Assembly (NCBI GenBank): GCA_019022495.1
Contig: JAFEKR010000008.1
Location: 1,116,001-1,180,000, forward strand
Source of the DNA: Epichloe hybrida
Taxonomy: Eukaryota > Ascomycota > Sordariomycetes > Hypocreales > Clavicipitaceae
Direction of reading: 5' to 3'
Length of the DNA stretch: 64,000 bases
Positions 38,801 through 50,900 of this stretch are shown in pieces. Position 1 is the stretch's first letter, and every line of letters begins with the position of its first letter. A program made the translations under genes and the position numbers. The notes beneath the pieces are model-generated. The model made no database searches and was not told the DNA's origin. It was given only the letters and a program-made list of their open reading frames with translations.

Positions 38801-40660
38801 GTATAGACTAGGGAAAAGCAACCTTACGGATACACCATTAAGAAGGTTTGATTATAAGGGTAAACCTATGTTAAATAGGGCGCTCCTACTAGAGCTTTAA
38901 AGGAAAATAGCAGATATCTTTATAGTAGAAGAAAAAGTACTAATATATTAAAGAAGTTATAGCGTAACACTAGTCTTAGAACCTACTAAGGCAAGAGTAG
39001 CCTAGGTAAAAGGCTAGTTAGCCGCCATAGATCTAGTAATAGGTTAGCTAAACAAGGGTAATTTTAAGGAGAAGGTAGTATGTATTTAAGATATTAGTAT
39101 AGCATAAGTAATTTAGGGGGCTATTATATTACTAAATCCCTACTAATCCGTAGCAAATAAACCATTAGCATAACTACTATAGAAGGCATAGGACTAAGAT
39201 CTAGATCTATAAAAGCGCGGAGGTAAGGTTAACTCCTAAGTAAAAGGGAGGGGAAAAGCTAGTCTATAGTCGCGTAGCATAAGGGGCCTCCTAATATATA
39301 AAGACTAGGTAGTTATTTCGCGGGAGCCTATCTTATAATAGGAGCTTCTATAGCTACACTATAATAATCTATTAGCAGGTTACTTTAGGACTAAACACAC
39401 TCTAGAGCTACTAAAACATTACTATTAGTGGCTAGTAATAAGTAAAGCTATTTCAGACTATGTGTTCAGCTATAGAGTATACTAGCGCGTTATAGTAAGA
39501 TAGCACTACCCCTATAGAAGCCTTAAATTACTACTAATACTAAGGCAACTGTAGGCAGAGATCTTAATAGACTTTATTATAGGTTTACTACTAGTACAGC
39601 TAAGCAAGCAAGAAACCGACGTAATCCTAGTAATTATAGACTAATTTACTAAGTACTTTATCTTCCTTCCTATAAAGACTATAATTAACATAGCCGAATT
39701 AGTAAAGTTATTCCATAAGGAGATTAAGCTATAATTTAGAGCGCCAGAGGGCATTATATCTAATAGAGGATTAGTATTTATAAGCTAATTCTAGTTAGAG
39801 GTATATTACTAGTTATATATAAAGCGAAGGCTTTTAATAGTGTTTTACCCCTAAACTAACAGGTAGATAGAGAGGATAAATTAGGTGCTTAAGTATTACC
39901 TATGATGTTTTATTAAAGAGAACTAATAACTATAGCTAAAGCTACTCCTAATAGCCTAATTTACGTATAATAATACTATTAATAAGACAATAGGCTACTC
40001 CCCTAATTACACTCTTATAGGCTATTTACCTAAGTTCCGCCTTACTCTTAAGGGTAAGAGTATAGAGAGGGAGGTCCTAGAGGCTTATACGCGTATTAAA
40101 AAGCTACATAAGGTTAGGGAGAAACTAGCATATAACTAGGTAAGGGCTACTAAAGTATAGGCGAAGTACTATAACTAGAGATATTAGCTAATAACCTTAA
40201 AAAGAGAAGACTTAGTACTACTATTAGTAAAGAATATTAGGCTTAAGGACACGAAACAGAAGCTAAACCTAAGATTTATTAGGCTATTTTAGATACTTAA
40301 CGCTATAGGTAAATAAGCGTACTAACTAGCGCTACCTAATAAGTATAGCTAACTATATAATATATTCTACGTCAGCCTATTAGAGCTATGGAATTGCTAG
40401 GAAAACGCCCTAGACAAGGACATGCTAATACTAGACCTTAAAGATAATAATAACAAGTTTAAAGTCAAAGAAGTTAGGGATTATAGGAAGACATATAAAG
40501 GTAATAAATACCTAGTAAAATAGAAGGGCTAGCTAAGCGAATATAATTAATAGATAGTATTAGAAGATATAGAAGGCGCTTAACGCGTAATTTAAGCTTT
40601 CTATTAAAGTAAAATAAGTAGAAAGCATAGTAAGACGTAATTAAGTTATAAGTAATAAGG
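35830..40660 (+). pseudogene. Gypsy gag-pol remnant
   Basis: Near 36,793 a zinc knuckle survives as CYNY...Y...Y with Cys and His turned to Tyr. Near 37,005 the protease site reads DLNSYAKINII in place of a DSGA-type motif. The frame 37359-37607 (82 codons) is the longest open piece and ends LYRLIYPLS, the conserved stretch just before gypsy reverse transcriptase. The catalytic box is at 38031-38054, YLDNILIF, with YLDD changed to YLDN by G-to-A. Integrase is seen near 39,621-39,675 (VILVIID, then a stop, then FTKYF). No intact protein is possible. Confidence 0.82.
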
Positions 40661-41956
40661 GACAAGGTAATTACAAAAAAGGCCTAGCCTTATTAGCCGC
40701 TATCACACTCTAATTAAAACCCTTATTAGACTATCTGCTAAATAATAAAAGAAAAGATACCTATAAGGAGGGGAGTCTTACAGGAAACCCTTCTATAGTT
40801 ACCCCCTTATACATTAAAATAATGCTATTATAAAGGAGGTACTTAGCGCCCTCGCTCTTATCCTCCTAAACCACTACCTCTATTACCTAGAAAAACTAGT
40901 GCTTTACCACCCCCTAGGGCATAAATCCTAGATTATAATATCATAGCTATAAAGTTATTTTTCTCTTCTAGGAATTATAATATATAGTGTAGTTTAGCTA
41001 TAAAAGTTAGTAAATAGGTAGTAAAGGAGGAGCAATAACTTATAATCCCTAGGGCAAGGGTAGGATATATAGTAACTAAAAGTTACTAGCGCGAAATAAT
41101 ATACTAATTATATATAGCTAAAGCGGCCTACCTAGGGAGTAAGCAAAGGTCTGGAGAACACGTAACAAAACGTACCTAATAGACCTTAGTAGCCCTAGTT
41201 AAACTAAAGGAAACATAATAAGCTATGTTAGCGTAATTAAACCCTAAAATAAGGTTTAGATAATAAGTGCTAAAATAGCGGTAAGTTACCTTAGAAAATA
41301 TATGATTATTAGGGTTGTTAGGGTCCTAATTACTTAGGGCGTCTATTAAAGTTTTTACCTAATTAAGGGTAGTAAGAAGATCTAGAAAATCCCCTTACAT
41401 AGTTAGCATTACCTAGAGAGATATAGGCGATTAGGGACTGAAAGAGCAGAGAATATAATGTACTTACTGTCTTATAAGTATTGCTGCGTTTGACACACTG
41501 GATATAATGCTTTAAATGTTTCCCTTTAATAACGGCAGTTAGCGCGCTAGGGAATTAATAGTTAATCTAAGGGATGTTAGGCTTAGCTAGAGGATTCTTC
41601 TTAAAGTCCGCGTAACCCATGCGTAAATAATGTATATAGGAATATCCTCTTAAATAGATATTAGGGATAGCTATAACAATAACGCTCTTAATGCTTTTCC
41701 TATCTAATTCTATTCTAATAATAAGGTAAGTAGTAAAGGTAGAGTTGTGGTAACTAACAATGTAATAGTATCTAGGGAAAAGCTTGCTATGAATAAGAAA
41801 GGGAAAAGTTAGTAATATAATAGGGAGTTGTAAGTGAATTTGTACTTAAATACTAATGTTATTTGTTATTATTTTAGTATAGCTACCACTTAGCGAATAG
41901 TTGTATAGTACCTACCGAAAGCCATTCAGGAGCCTAGCTAAAAGTGGGGGGGTAAT

Positions 41957-42158
41957 TATAAGGCCTTACTCATAACACTAGCGCGCTAGCGTACCACTAG
42001 GTAGGTGTACTACGCCCTAGGGCTAGGTCCATGTGACACTAGCGAGTTACTACCTATAAGTTAGTGACTCGCACGCATAACACACTTAGACCTAGTAAGC
42101 TTTAGTTAATATACGAACGCCCCCATACCTCTTGCCTAGCTATCCCTTTGTTCTCACA
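41957..42158 (+). repeat. 3' LTR of the gypsy element
   Basis: 202 bp; inner start mutated (TATAAGGCC), outer end unmutated (TTGTTCTCACA). Confidence 0.93.
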
Positions 42159-42419
42159 AGTAATAAACACAGAAGAGATATAGCTAGTTTATCTTAACCA
42201 TAGAAGCGCATAAAGCTTTAGAAGCTAAGCAACTATAAAGGGCTACACTAGAAGGTTTACACTATACATAGGTAGATTCCTACACTAAGCAACTATAATA
42301 ACAGCAAATGCTACACCTAAATTAAGAAATAGGAAAAGGTAATAGAGAAACTAGCAGCCTATAACATAGACATAGATATACTAGAAGGTAAAGCAAATAC
42401 ATTCCTTACGTAGCCTAAA

Positions 42420-45400
42420 GACCTTAGAGACTGCTTTATAGCTAATATTCACAAACTAATAGTGTTAAGCATATAGATTAATAGCTAGAACACTAATACT
42501 AGAAGCCTAGATTAAATCTTTAATAGCGCTACTAAATACTATATCTATTATAATAGGTATATGTTTAGTAACTATAAGGAATTCGCTAAACCTATTCTAA
42601 TAAACAAAGTAAGAGAAGGTACTCACGCACTTAGCAGCGGAAGCATCCTACTAATAATATAGCGCGTAAAGAACACTAAGTTAATCTATCTTAAGTAAGT
42701 CCTCTATATACTAAGTCTACCTATAAATCTACTCTCCCTTAGAGTATTTACAAAATAGCCTAGCTTTACCTACCTCTAGACCTATAACAACGCAGAGATC
42801 AGGTATAATAATAGTCTAGTAATCTAAGGCATAACCTATAGTTACTTTAGGCACTTAGACTACTCTTATGCTAAAACTATGTACTACTAGGATATGCCTA
42901 AAGTCTTTAATAACCTAGTAGCATTTATTACTTTACATACTACTAAGACTATTCCACTACAAGTCTTTTACCTTAGAATAGGTTACCTAAACTATACTAA
43001 CTATATTAAGCTAGCTAGTAACCTTAGTATCTAAGTTATAAATAAATAAGCTAGACCTTATAAGGCCTACACTATAGGTAAAGGAAAAGCATAGAATACC
43101 TAAGCCATATTATATAAAGCACTTAATTATAGTTAATAGTAAATAGCGGACCTAGGAGGCCCTATTAAGCCTTAAATACCTATAGGTAAAGAATACTACT
43201 TACTAATTATTAATAACTTAATAAAGAAGCCTAGAATATACTTACTAAGGGAAAAGTCATAAGCAGCGGTCTATATTTAGGTAAACATAGCTATAGTAAA
43301 AGCATAAACCTCTGGTTAAATTTAGTAGTATAGGCTAGATAACAGAGAAGAGTTTAAAAATATAGTATTACTAAATTTCTTTAAACAAAAAGATATTACA
43401 CCTAAATAAACTATGGCATATTAACTAAACTAGAATCTAATAGAACGTGCTTACCTTACCATCTAGAATTAGGTATAGGTAGTATTCTTTAATAGTAAGC
43501 TTCTAAAGGAACTTTAAGGGGAGATTCTATAGGTAGTAGTATATACCTAGGAATAGTCCCCTTATAGCGCTCTAAATAAAATAACCCTATATAAAGCATA
43601 GTTAGAAATAAAGCCTTACATAAGACATCTCCGCTGCCTCAGGTGCTATGCGTATAAGCTAGTCCTAAAGGCAAAACACCTAAAGAAGCTTAATAATAGG
43701 ATATATCTATGTTTTCTTATAGGCTATAAAGCTAATAATATCTACTAACTATGGAACCTAATCACTAGCCTAGTAGAAAGAGCAAAAGAGGTTACCTTTA
43801 ATAAATAAACACAAATTAATCCTAAGATAGACTTTAAACTCCTATAACAAAGCGCTAATCTTCTAGCGCCACCCTATGCAAAGGAAATACTACTACTAGA
43901 TTAACTTAACTTATTTCTATAGCTTAAGCCCCTAGAACCATTAATAATTAAAAAGCTTACTAATTAGGTTTAGGAGGGGACATAAGTAATAGTAGAAAAT
44001 AATCCTAATTAGTAAGCAGATAAAGTAGCTAAGCAGGTAAGGTTCTAGGAGGGGATTAAGGTAATTAATCACCTACTAGGAAATCTCAACCATCCACTAG
44101 AAAATCCATTAATATACTACTTAACCCTAAAAAGCCTTAAAATTAGGAAATAAAAGTACCCTAAACTTAAAGTAAATCACCTTAAACTTAGGCTATAAGA
44201 ATTTACTTTTCTTAATAAATTCCAGGGAATACTAATAGCTCTAAATAATATTATACTACTTCTAGCAGCATATCTAACCACTTTAAATAAGTTACTAGAA
44301 GAAAATAAACTAAAGTCTTATAAGGAAGCTTAGTAGTTAGGAAACTAGTTAAAATAGAAGAGAGCTATAGAAGAGAAATACAATACTCTAATCAAAAATA
44401 ATACCTTTAAAGTAGTTAATATTAATAATATATAGCATATTCTATTAGGGAAATAAGTCTTTAAAGCTAAACTTAGTCCCTCTAGTAACATTAAATAGTA
44501 TAAAGCTTACTAGGTTATAAGAGGCTTTAAACAGGAACATAGTATTAACTACAATAAGACCTTTGCTTTAGTGGTTAGGTAAAAGACATACTAACTACTA
44601 TTTACACTAGCTACTATACTAAACTAGGAAATTAAATAGATAGATATGAAGATAGCATTCCTTTATAGCATAGTAAAGGAAACTATTTACATAGAGCTAC
44701 CTAAAGGGTTTAAATAAAAGGGAAAAGTATACAGGCTCCTAAAGGCCCTCTATAGTCTTAAGCAAGCCCTATAAGTATAGTTTAAGACGCTCTCTATAGA
44801 ACTTATTACTATAGGATTTACTTAGTTAAAATTCAACAAAGCTATCTTCTACAAGGATAATATAATTATTACTATCTACGTAAATAATATACTATTCTTT
44901 AGACCTAATATTACTATAATTAAGGAAGTTAAGGCAAAGCTAGTAGAAAAGTTTAAGATAACTAACCTAGGTCTAGCACGCTACTTCCTAGGCATAGTAA
45001 TCACTCGAGATTAGAAGAAAAAGACTATCTCTCTCTTATAGTAACTATACCTAGAAAGATCACTAAGATAACTAAACATAGAAAACACTAAAATATAGAA
45101 CACGCTTATAGATACTTTAGAGATATTAGAGCCTTATATAGAAGGGGAAGAGTGCTATAAAGATAATTAATTACTATTCTAGTGTATCCTTAGAATATTA
45201 ATATTCGTAATAATTAGAACTTAGATTAATTTACTATACCTAGTAGCTAAGCTAAGTAAATTTATAACTAACCTAGCAGCAAGATACCTATTAGCAGTAA
45301 AGCGTGTGCTATAATACATTAGGTTTATAGTAAACCTAGTGCTCTTCTTTAATAGAACATAAAACAACAAGATTATAGGCTACTTAGACGCTAAGTAAGC

Positions 45401-45800
45401 GCGTAATAAGAGTAACTCTAAGTCTATTAACTACTATATCTTCCTACTAGCTAGAGCTATAATTAGCTAGAAGAGTAAGAAATAGAGTATAGTTATAATA
45501 TTAAGCACTAAAGCTAAGTATATTAGTCTCTTTAGCGCTAGCCTAGAAGCAGTATATCTAGAAGGATTAATAGGTAAGATTTACAAGGAGCAAGCACCTT
45601 TATAGCTATACACGGATAATACTAGTGCTTAAATAATCTTAAATAACGCAAAATTTCATAAACAAATAAAGCATATTTAAATCCGGTATTATAAGATTCG
45701 CAAATTAATTTAGGAAGAGATTATTAGGGTTAACTAGATTTTACAGACGGAAAATCCAGCGGATTTAGGGATAAAGGCTCTAGTAAGGCCTAAACTAAAG
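42420..45800 (+). pseudogene. Copia-D gag-pol remnant downstream of the gypsy insertion
   Basis: Near 44,640 the plus strand reads DMKIAFLY and then IYIELPKGF, the Copia reverse-transcriptase signature. At 44878-44901 it reads YVNNILFF, the catalytic YVDD box with both Asp changed to Asn by G-to-A. Near 45,380-45,540 RNase H is seen (GYLDAK, then SKKxSIVI and STKAKYISL). Stops interrupt throughout. Confidence 0.8.
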
Positions 45801-45978
45801 AAGTAAATAAAGGTAGTTAGTCTTTAAAGGAAGGAATAAAGAAATAAGGCAATCATAGGCACTATATTAGGAATTACTATAAGGCTACCACTCTTTTTCC
45901 TATAGGGTTTTAATAAGAGTAGTAGGAAGGAATTATCTACTAAGTCTAGCACTATTATAACTCCTGCTTAAGGAGGGG

Positions 45979-46121
45979 TGTTAGATTTCATAGCCAATTA
46001 GGACCACTTTGGCTAGATTACGCGGTGGAGTGTACATTAGGGCTAGTACTACCCACAACCTGTACCTATGTAACTTGTACCTTACATGCAATATAAGCTG
46101 TCACACCATACAATTCTAATA
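45979..46121 (+). repeat. 3' LTR of Copia-D
   Basis: 143 bp; inner start mutated (CACTTTGGCTAGATTACG), outer end unmutated (AGCTGTCACACCATACAATT). Confidence 0.93.
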
Positions 46122-46126
46122 GTGGA

Positions 46127-47959
46127 CGCAGCTTGCGAGCTGGCCAATGACTGGCACATCTCCTCTTGTCCGAACAGGGCTTGGTTTGAGTTTCCGAGGC
46201 CCGCCTGCTTATGTAGCTGCTGCTCTGTCCGTCCGGAATGAGCATCTTGGTAGAGGCCATCTGGTGCTGTGTCAGAGCATCGAAGCCACTTTTCCCGAGT
46301 GCTGTGCTGTGATGGAATAGGCCGACACGGTGTCAGTGTTGATGGCGGCTCATTGTAATCCGTACATAATACCTAATATCGCTCCCCCTTGTCGCTGTCC
46401 CCGCCCCTCCCCTGCGTTGAAAACGCAAGGCACGGGAAAGGTACATAAACTCTACGGATTGCGGATTCACGAAGGCAGGAATCGCCCCATATTACGTATA
46501 CTGTAGATGCTCGCTCCGCTGGACGCGAAAAGATCTCGCTCCTTCTCCTTTTGTGCACGCCCACGCGTTTGACAGTCCGGTTTCCGAGATTGGTGGGTCG
46601 GTGGAAAGGGGGCCAGACGGGCCCAGAATGCAAGCATTTCATCTGCTTTGTCTATGGCAAGTTTCAATACTGAATCCTCTTGATGAGTAAAGTGAACTTG
46701 GTAGGGGGGGGATGTTTTGTGGGCGTGGCTGCGGGATGACTTACTTGACTGGGAGGAGTGTGAGTGTGGGATGTGGGAGTGTCAACTTGTTGGGGGTTCC
46801 CCTTTGACAGATTCCCTCATACGTGCATGTCACAGCCAAGAGCGAGCGTTCATTGGCCGACGGCTATTTTCCCTGACTGGTCCCTGATTGAGTTGTCTTG
46901 TCGGACGAGGATGAGTCAACAAGGCTCACTTCCCATTGCGACCTGGCTGCACGGCCTTTTAATATTAAGCCTCCTTGCTCGGCGACGTGTGGTCGAGGTT
47001 GCGGTGGTCGAGGAGGTTGCGGTGGTCGAGGAGGTTGCGGTGGTCGAGGAGGTTGCGGTGGTCGGTCGGGGGCCAGAAGATGGCGAGGATGATGGCGAGG
47101 CAAACGATTTGGTGGTTGGTTGGTGCAAGTGGACCAGACTCGTTCGTTTGTGCTCCGTAATAATGCATCCAAAATAGGCTCCTCGACTTGCGCACTCGAG
47201 GCCAACACACCAAAACGCCCCAGGTGGCCTACTGCAACATCAATTGCCATCACGGACAGACTCGGCTTCTCTGTCTGGACCGGCAGGGCGTCATGGCTGA
47301 CTTGTGATCTTGCTGGCCTTGCCCCCCGTTTCGCCTTTCCAGCCTTGGTCACTTCGTCCGTCGTCCGTCGTCCGTCGTCCGCCGTCCTCCACCATCACTC
47401 ACTCTCCCACTCTCGCTCATTCATACCCAGCATCGCCATCACCACTTTTGCCCCAGATACTGGTGGTGCTCTGCTTCTGCGCCAAAAGACACGCGTGCCA
47501 GAGAAGACGAGGGAGCCGCACCACCACCGCCCCTTGCCACCTTGGCCAGGAAAAGCCGGTTTGTTGCTCTCCACCCACAACGAGGCCTTTTTTTTTTTTT
47601 TTTTTCACTTGCACATTATCAGACGAGCTCGGGAACTCCTGAAGGGAACTCCTGCTCTGCTCAACTCCATCTATCTGTCCGTCATCGTCAACTCTGCGAC
47701 TTGAAAAACTTCACACGCCGAGGCCGCCGCAGTATTGCCTCTGGCTCGGCAGTCGGCTCGACGTGCGCATTCTGCCGCGACCGCTCTGAGCCTTTGACAA
47801 GGCTACCAATATTGTACGCATGGTTGTACGCGGGTCCGCCATTTTGGGACAAGATTTCTCCCGTTGCATCTTATTGAAACTCTGCGGGCGCCTTGTAGTG
47901 AACATCACGGCCGGTCTCTTGTGCTCTGTCCAGACGCCGGATCGACCCTGTAAGGCTTC
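46127..47959. other. Flank between transposon block and INO80
   Basis: GC-normal sequence returns abruptly at the TSD 46122-46126. No supported gene; open frames of up to 162 codons here lie on the 18-bp minisatellite and read as low-complexity in several frames. CGTC-rich repeats (about 47,353-47,390), a T tract near 47,588 and pyrimidine-rich DNA mark the INO80 promoter and long 5' UTR. Confidence 0.5.
46991..47064 (+). repeat. 18-bp minisatellite, about four copies
   Basis: Unit GGTCGAGGAGGTTGCGGT repeated in tandem with near-perfect identity. Because 18 is a multiple of three it opens frames on both strands, which explains the low-complexity ORFs over it. Confidence 0.85.
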
Positions 47960-50900
47960 ATGGACAACCACAATAATTCCCGGCGGCATGGTGATGTGCG
48001 GCAGTCTCAGTCTCAGTCGCAACATGAGGTGCCGCCAACGCTGCGCGACGTGATGACGGCGCCTTCAACAAAGGCAGGGAGTCCGGCGCACCGACACCTC
48101 GCGCTGGAATCGACGGCGGGTTCCTCCACGTCCAGCTCCTCCACAACTGCCAATGCCATCTTTGCCCTGCGCTCACCAACAACCCGCTCCGCCGATTTCC
48201 GTCCTCCTCCCTTTTCATCTCCTGGCAGCAATTCCAACGCCAACAATTCCGTCGGTGGCCAGCTCAGCCACGTCCACGTCCACAACCACAACCACAACCG
48301 CAGCCACAACCACGACCACGAACCCAACCCCAACAACCATCACCACCGCGCCTCCGCCGTCTCCGCCGTCTCCGCCGTCTCCTCGTGCCTTCTTCATTCG
48401 CCCCCCCGGCCGACGCTGTCCTCGTCGCTGCATCACACCTCTCAACCTCACCACCACGCAAAGATCCATCACCAAGAGCCTCACAGTCGCAGTCACAGCA
48501 ACAGTCACAGTCACAGTCACAGTCACAGTCACAGTCACAGTCACAGTCGCGGCCCCCCCACCTCCATTGCTGGTGGTGGCCCAGCTGCCTCCTACATGGC
48601 GCCGTCCACTTCAATCCCAGCCGGCGCTGGTGCTCCTCCCCCGTCGTTGCCGCCGCCATTGCCGCCGCCATCGTCCTCGTCGACGGCCAACAACCATAAT
48701 CATCATCAGGGGGCTCCGCCTGTGTCTCCTCGACGCGGCGCATCATCATCGACATCTCCGTCGCTCAACTTTTATCCACCACCCGTGACGTCCGAAGCTC
48801 ATCATCTCGCGCGCGAGAAAGCTGCCTCTGGACGAGTCTACGACCCCACGACCGACACCACCAAGGAGCGCAGGGTATCCGACTCCTGGCATAACGCGCT
48901 CCAGAACTCGACGCCAAAGGTGAGCGAGCAGCCCGCCCAGACCCAATCAATCCACTTCTTTTTTTCCCAATTCATTTGACTCGTGCACGGCACTTGCCTT
49001 CTTTTCCCATTTGCATCGCCTGGCCAAGCCAATTCATTCACAGCCTCTCATTCATCCCCCTTTGCTGTGGCCCGTTGATCTTTGCTGCATCATTTTCGGG
49101 GCGACACTTTCTTTGCTCCCTCTTTCCGTCAACATCGTCATTGACGCAAGAACATCAACGCACTACCATTCTCTCCTGTTCTCCTCACGGCGATTCTCAA
49201 ATCATCCATATCCTGACCTGTTCGATGTGTTGATTTGAAGCTCACGCATTGCATGAAATGAAAACATCATGGGTGCAACTCGTCTCGAGCTTTGCGCGTT
49301 TTGAACACCATTAATTAACAGCTCGGACCACTTTGCAGACACGCGATCCTTACCCCTACGATCGGACACCCGTCGACCAACATCAGACGCCATCATACTA
49401 CGGCAATAAGAACGGCAACTACACGTCACCCAGGCCATCGTACAACAGGTCTAGGAGCCCGCTCTCGCTTTCACATCCTAATATGCCTGTCGGTTCTCAC
49501 AGCCCCCCCCCGAGTCGCTCAGCTCACACGACTTCGCCCTCTCAAAGACAAATACATGCACCTGCTGTAGACTCAGCCCAGAACGGTTCATCAACCATGC
49601 CAGCCGTCATCAAAACTGAGCCTCGAGCGGCTACGCCATCAAAATCCGCTGCTCCGTCATCTCTGAACGTATGTCCACCTCTTCGCTTCTTCCAATAGCT
49701 CGCCTCGATGTCACCATTTTTGAATACCTTTTCACTTGACGAACTTTCATCAGGACAACTAGTCCTATCGTCTTTGTGATCAACACCTACTAACTGCCCT
49801 TCAAAAATAGACACCCAGCCGACCTGCCGATCCCATGTCATTTTCCAATATTCTCTCCAGTGCCGAACCGGCTCCCAAACCAGTTGCAGAACGCAGTGCT
49901 CCCACATCAACCCCCGAGGTGGACCCGGACCCGGAACCGGAGCAGGATGCTGAAACTGAAGTTGAAGCCGAGAAAGATGTTGAGACTGAACCTGAACCCA
50001 TCTCCGCCAGGAAAGCAGAGGCCATTGCCAGAAAAAAGACTGGCCGACGTCCAACTAAAGGTCGAGCCTCGGACATAAGGGAGGCAGAAGCTCCCAGGGG
50101 CAAACGCCGTTCGTCAATCAAGAAGGAGTCTCCCCAGCCTCGATCGGCCTCCAAACGTCAAGCCAACGGACAACCCAAGGTTGGCAAAACATGGTCCAGC
50201 GAGATGGAGAAGAAGATTCAAAATTCCGAAGCTCAGATCGATCATGATGCTTCGACTCTTGACCCTGACGAGTTCGATGAGCAAGAGTATAAAAATCGTG
50301 CCCAGAAACGTAGACGCGTCATGACCGACTTTGAAGCTGAGCAGGGCCGTCTTCGCCGCGACGACTACACCAAGGCTGCCAGCAAGAAGCTTGTTCTACA
50401 CTCGGAACTCGGCAAGCGCCGCTACGACGATGTTTTCTATGATCAGGCGCTTCATGAAGTTCGGGAGCAAGAGTTGTTTGCCGAAAAGGAGCGAAAGAAG
50501 GACATGCAACGCAAAAGACGACGCGAAAAGTCCATGGCTGTCACTATTGAGCAAAAGGAAGCTGCACTTGCCCGAGCCTTGGCTGCCGAAGACGAAGCCG
50601 AGCGTCAGAAGCATCTGCGCGACGCTGAACGTGCGAACAAGAAGGCTCAGCAGACTAAGCTCATTCTTCAAAAGGGCATCAAAGGCCCCGCGCGCAATCT
50701 TGAACTGAACTTGGACGCCGGTGCAACGTCTAGCTTCTTGGCCTCTGATGCTGAAACGCCAAAGAAGGGCAGGGGCAAAGGAACTCGCCTCAAGAAGACG
50801 AGGGAGCAGAAGAAGGCCGAGAAGGAATCCGCAGAAGCTGCGCAGGCTGCTCTTGATGCTGGTAAAGAGCTCCCACCCAAGGAAGAAGGCAAAGTTCGCA

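Larger units (their letters stand above)
35558..42158 (+). mobile_element. Ty3/gypsy LTR retrotransposon nested in Copia-D
   Basis: 6,601 bp with 202-bp LTRs (35558-35759 and 41957-42158) starting TGTGAGGCC and ending TTCTCACA; TSD AGTAA (35553-35557 and 42159-42163). A G-rich purine tract (AAAGTGGGGGGG, about 41,941-41,952) precedes the 3' LTR. Domain order on the plus strand is gag with zinc knuckle, protease, reverse transcriptase, RNase H, integrase, which is the gypsy order. RIP-degraded. Confidence 0.93.
33817..46121 (+). mobile_element. Copia LTR retrotransposon D, split by a gypsy insertion
   Basis: 12,305 bp including the nested element; 5,699 bp without it. 143-bp LTRs (33817-33959 and 45979-46121) start TGTTAGATTT and end TTCTAATA; TSD GTGGA (33812-33816 and 46122-46126). 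AAGGAGGGG directly before the 3' LTR is the polypurine tract. The bases after the 5' LTR (GGTTATAAGCCTGG) resemble a RIP-altered complement of the initiator-Met tRNA anticodon arm, the half-tRNA priming used by some Copia elements. Pol motifs are on the plus strand at 44,600-45,800. It differs from families A-C. Confidence 0.92.

Noticed and set aside
40474..40665. 63-codon frame on the minus strand
   Set aside because: Antisense to the gypsy pol remnant; same AT-rich artefact.
10451..46121. Mitochondrial DNA insert or centromere core as an explanation of the AT-rich block
   Set aside because: All of it is explained by identifiable transposons with terminal repeats and TSDs; no mitochondrial gene text was seen.
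46864..47352. Pro/Arg/Gln-rich frame of 162 codons (minus) and a 137-codon frame (plus) over the same DNA
   Set aside because: Both are opened by the 18-bp minisatellite, whose unit length is a multiple of three; no domain and no gene-like composition outside it.
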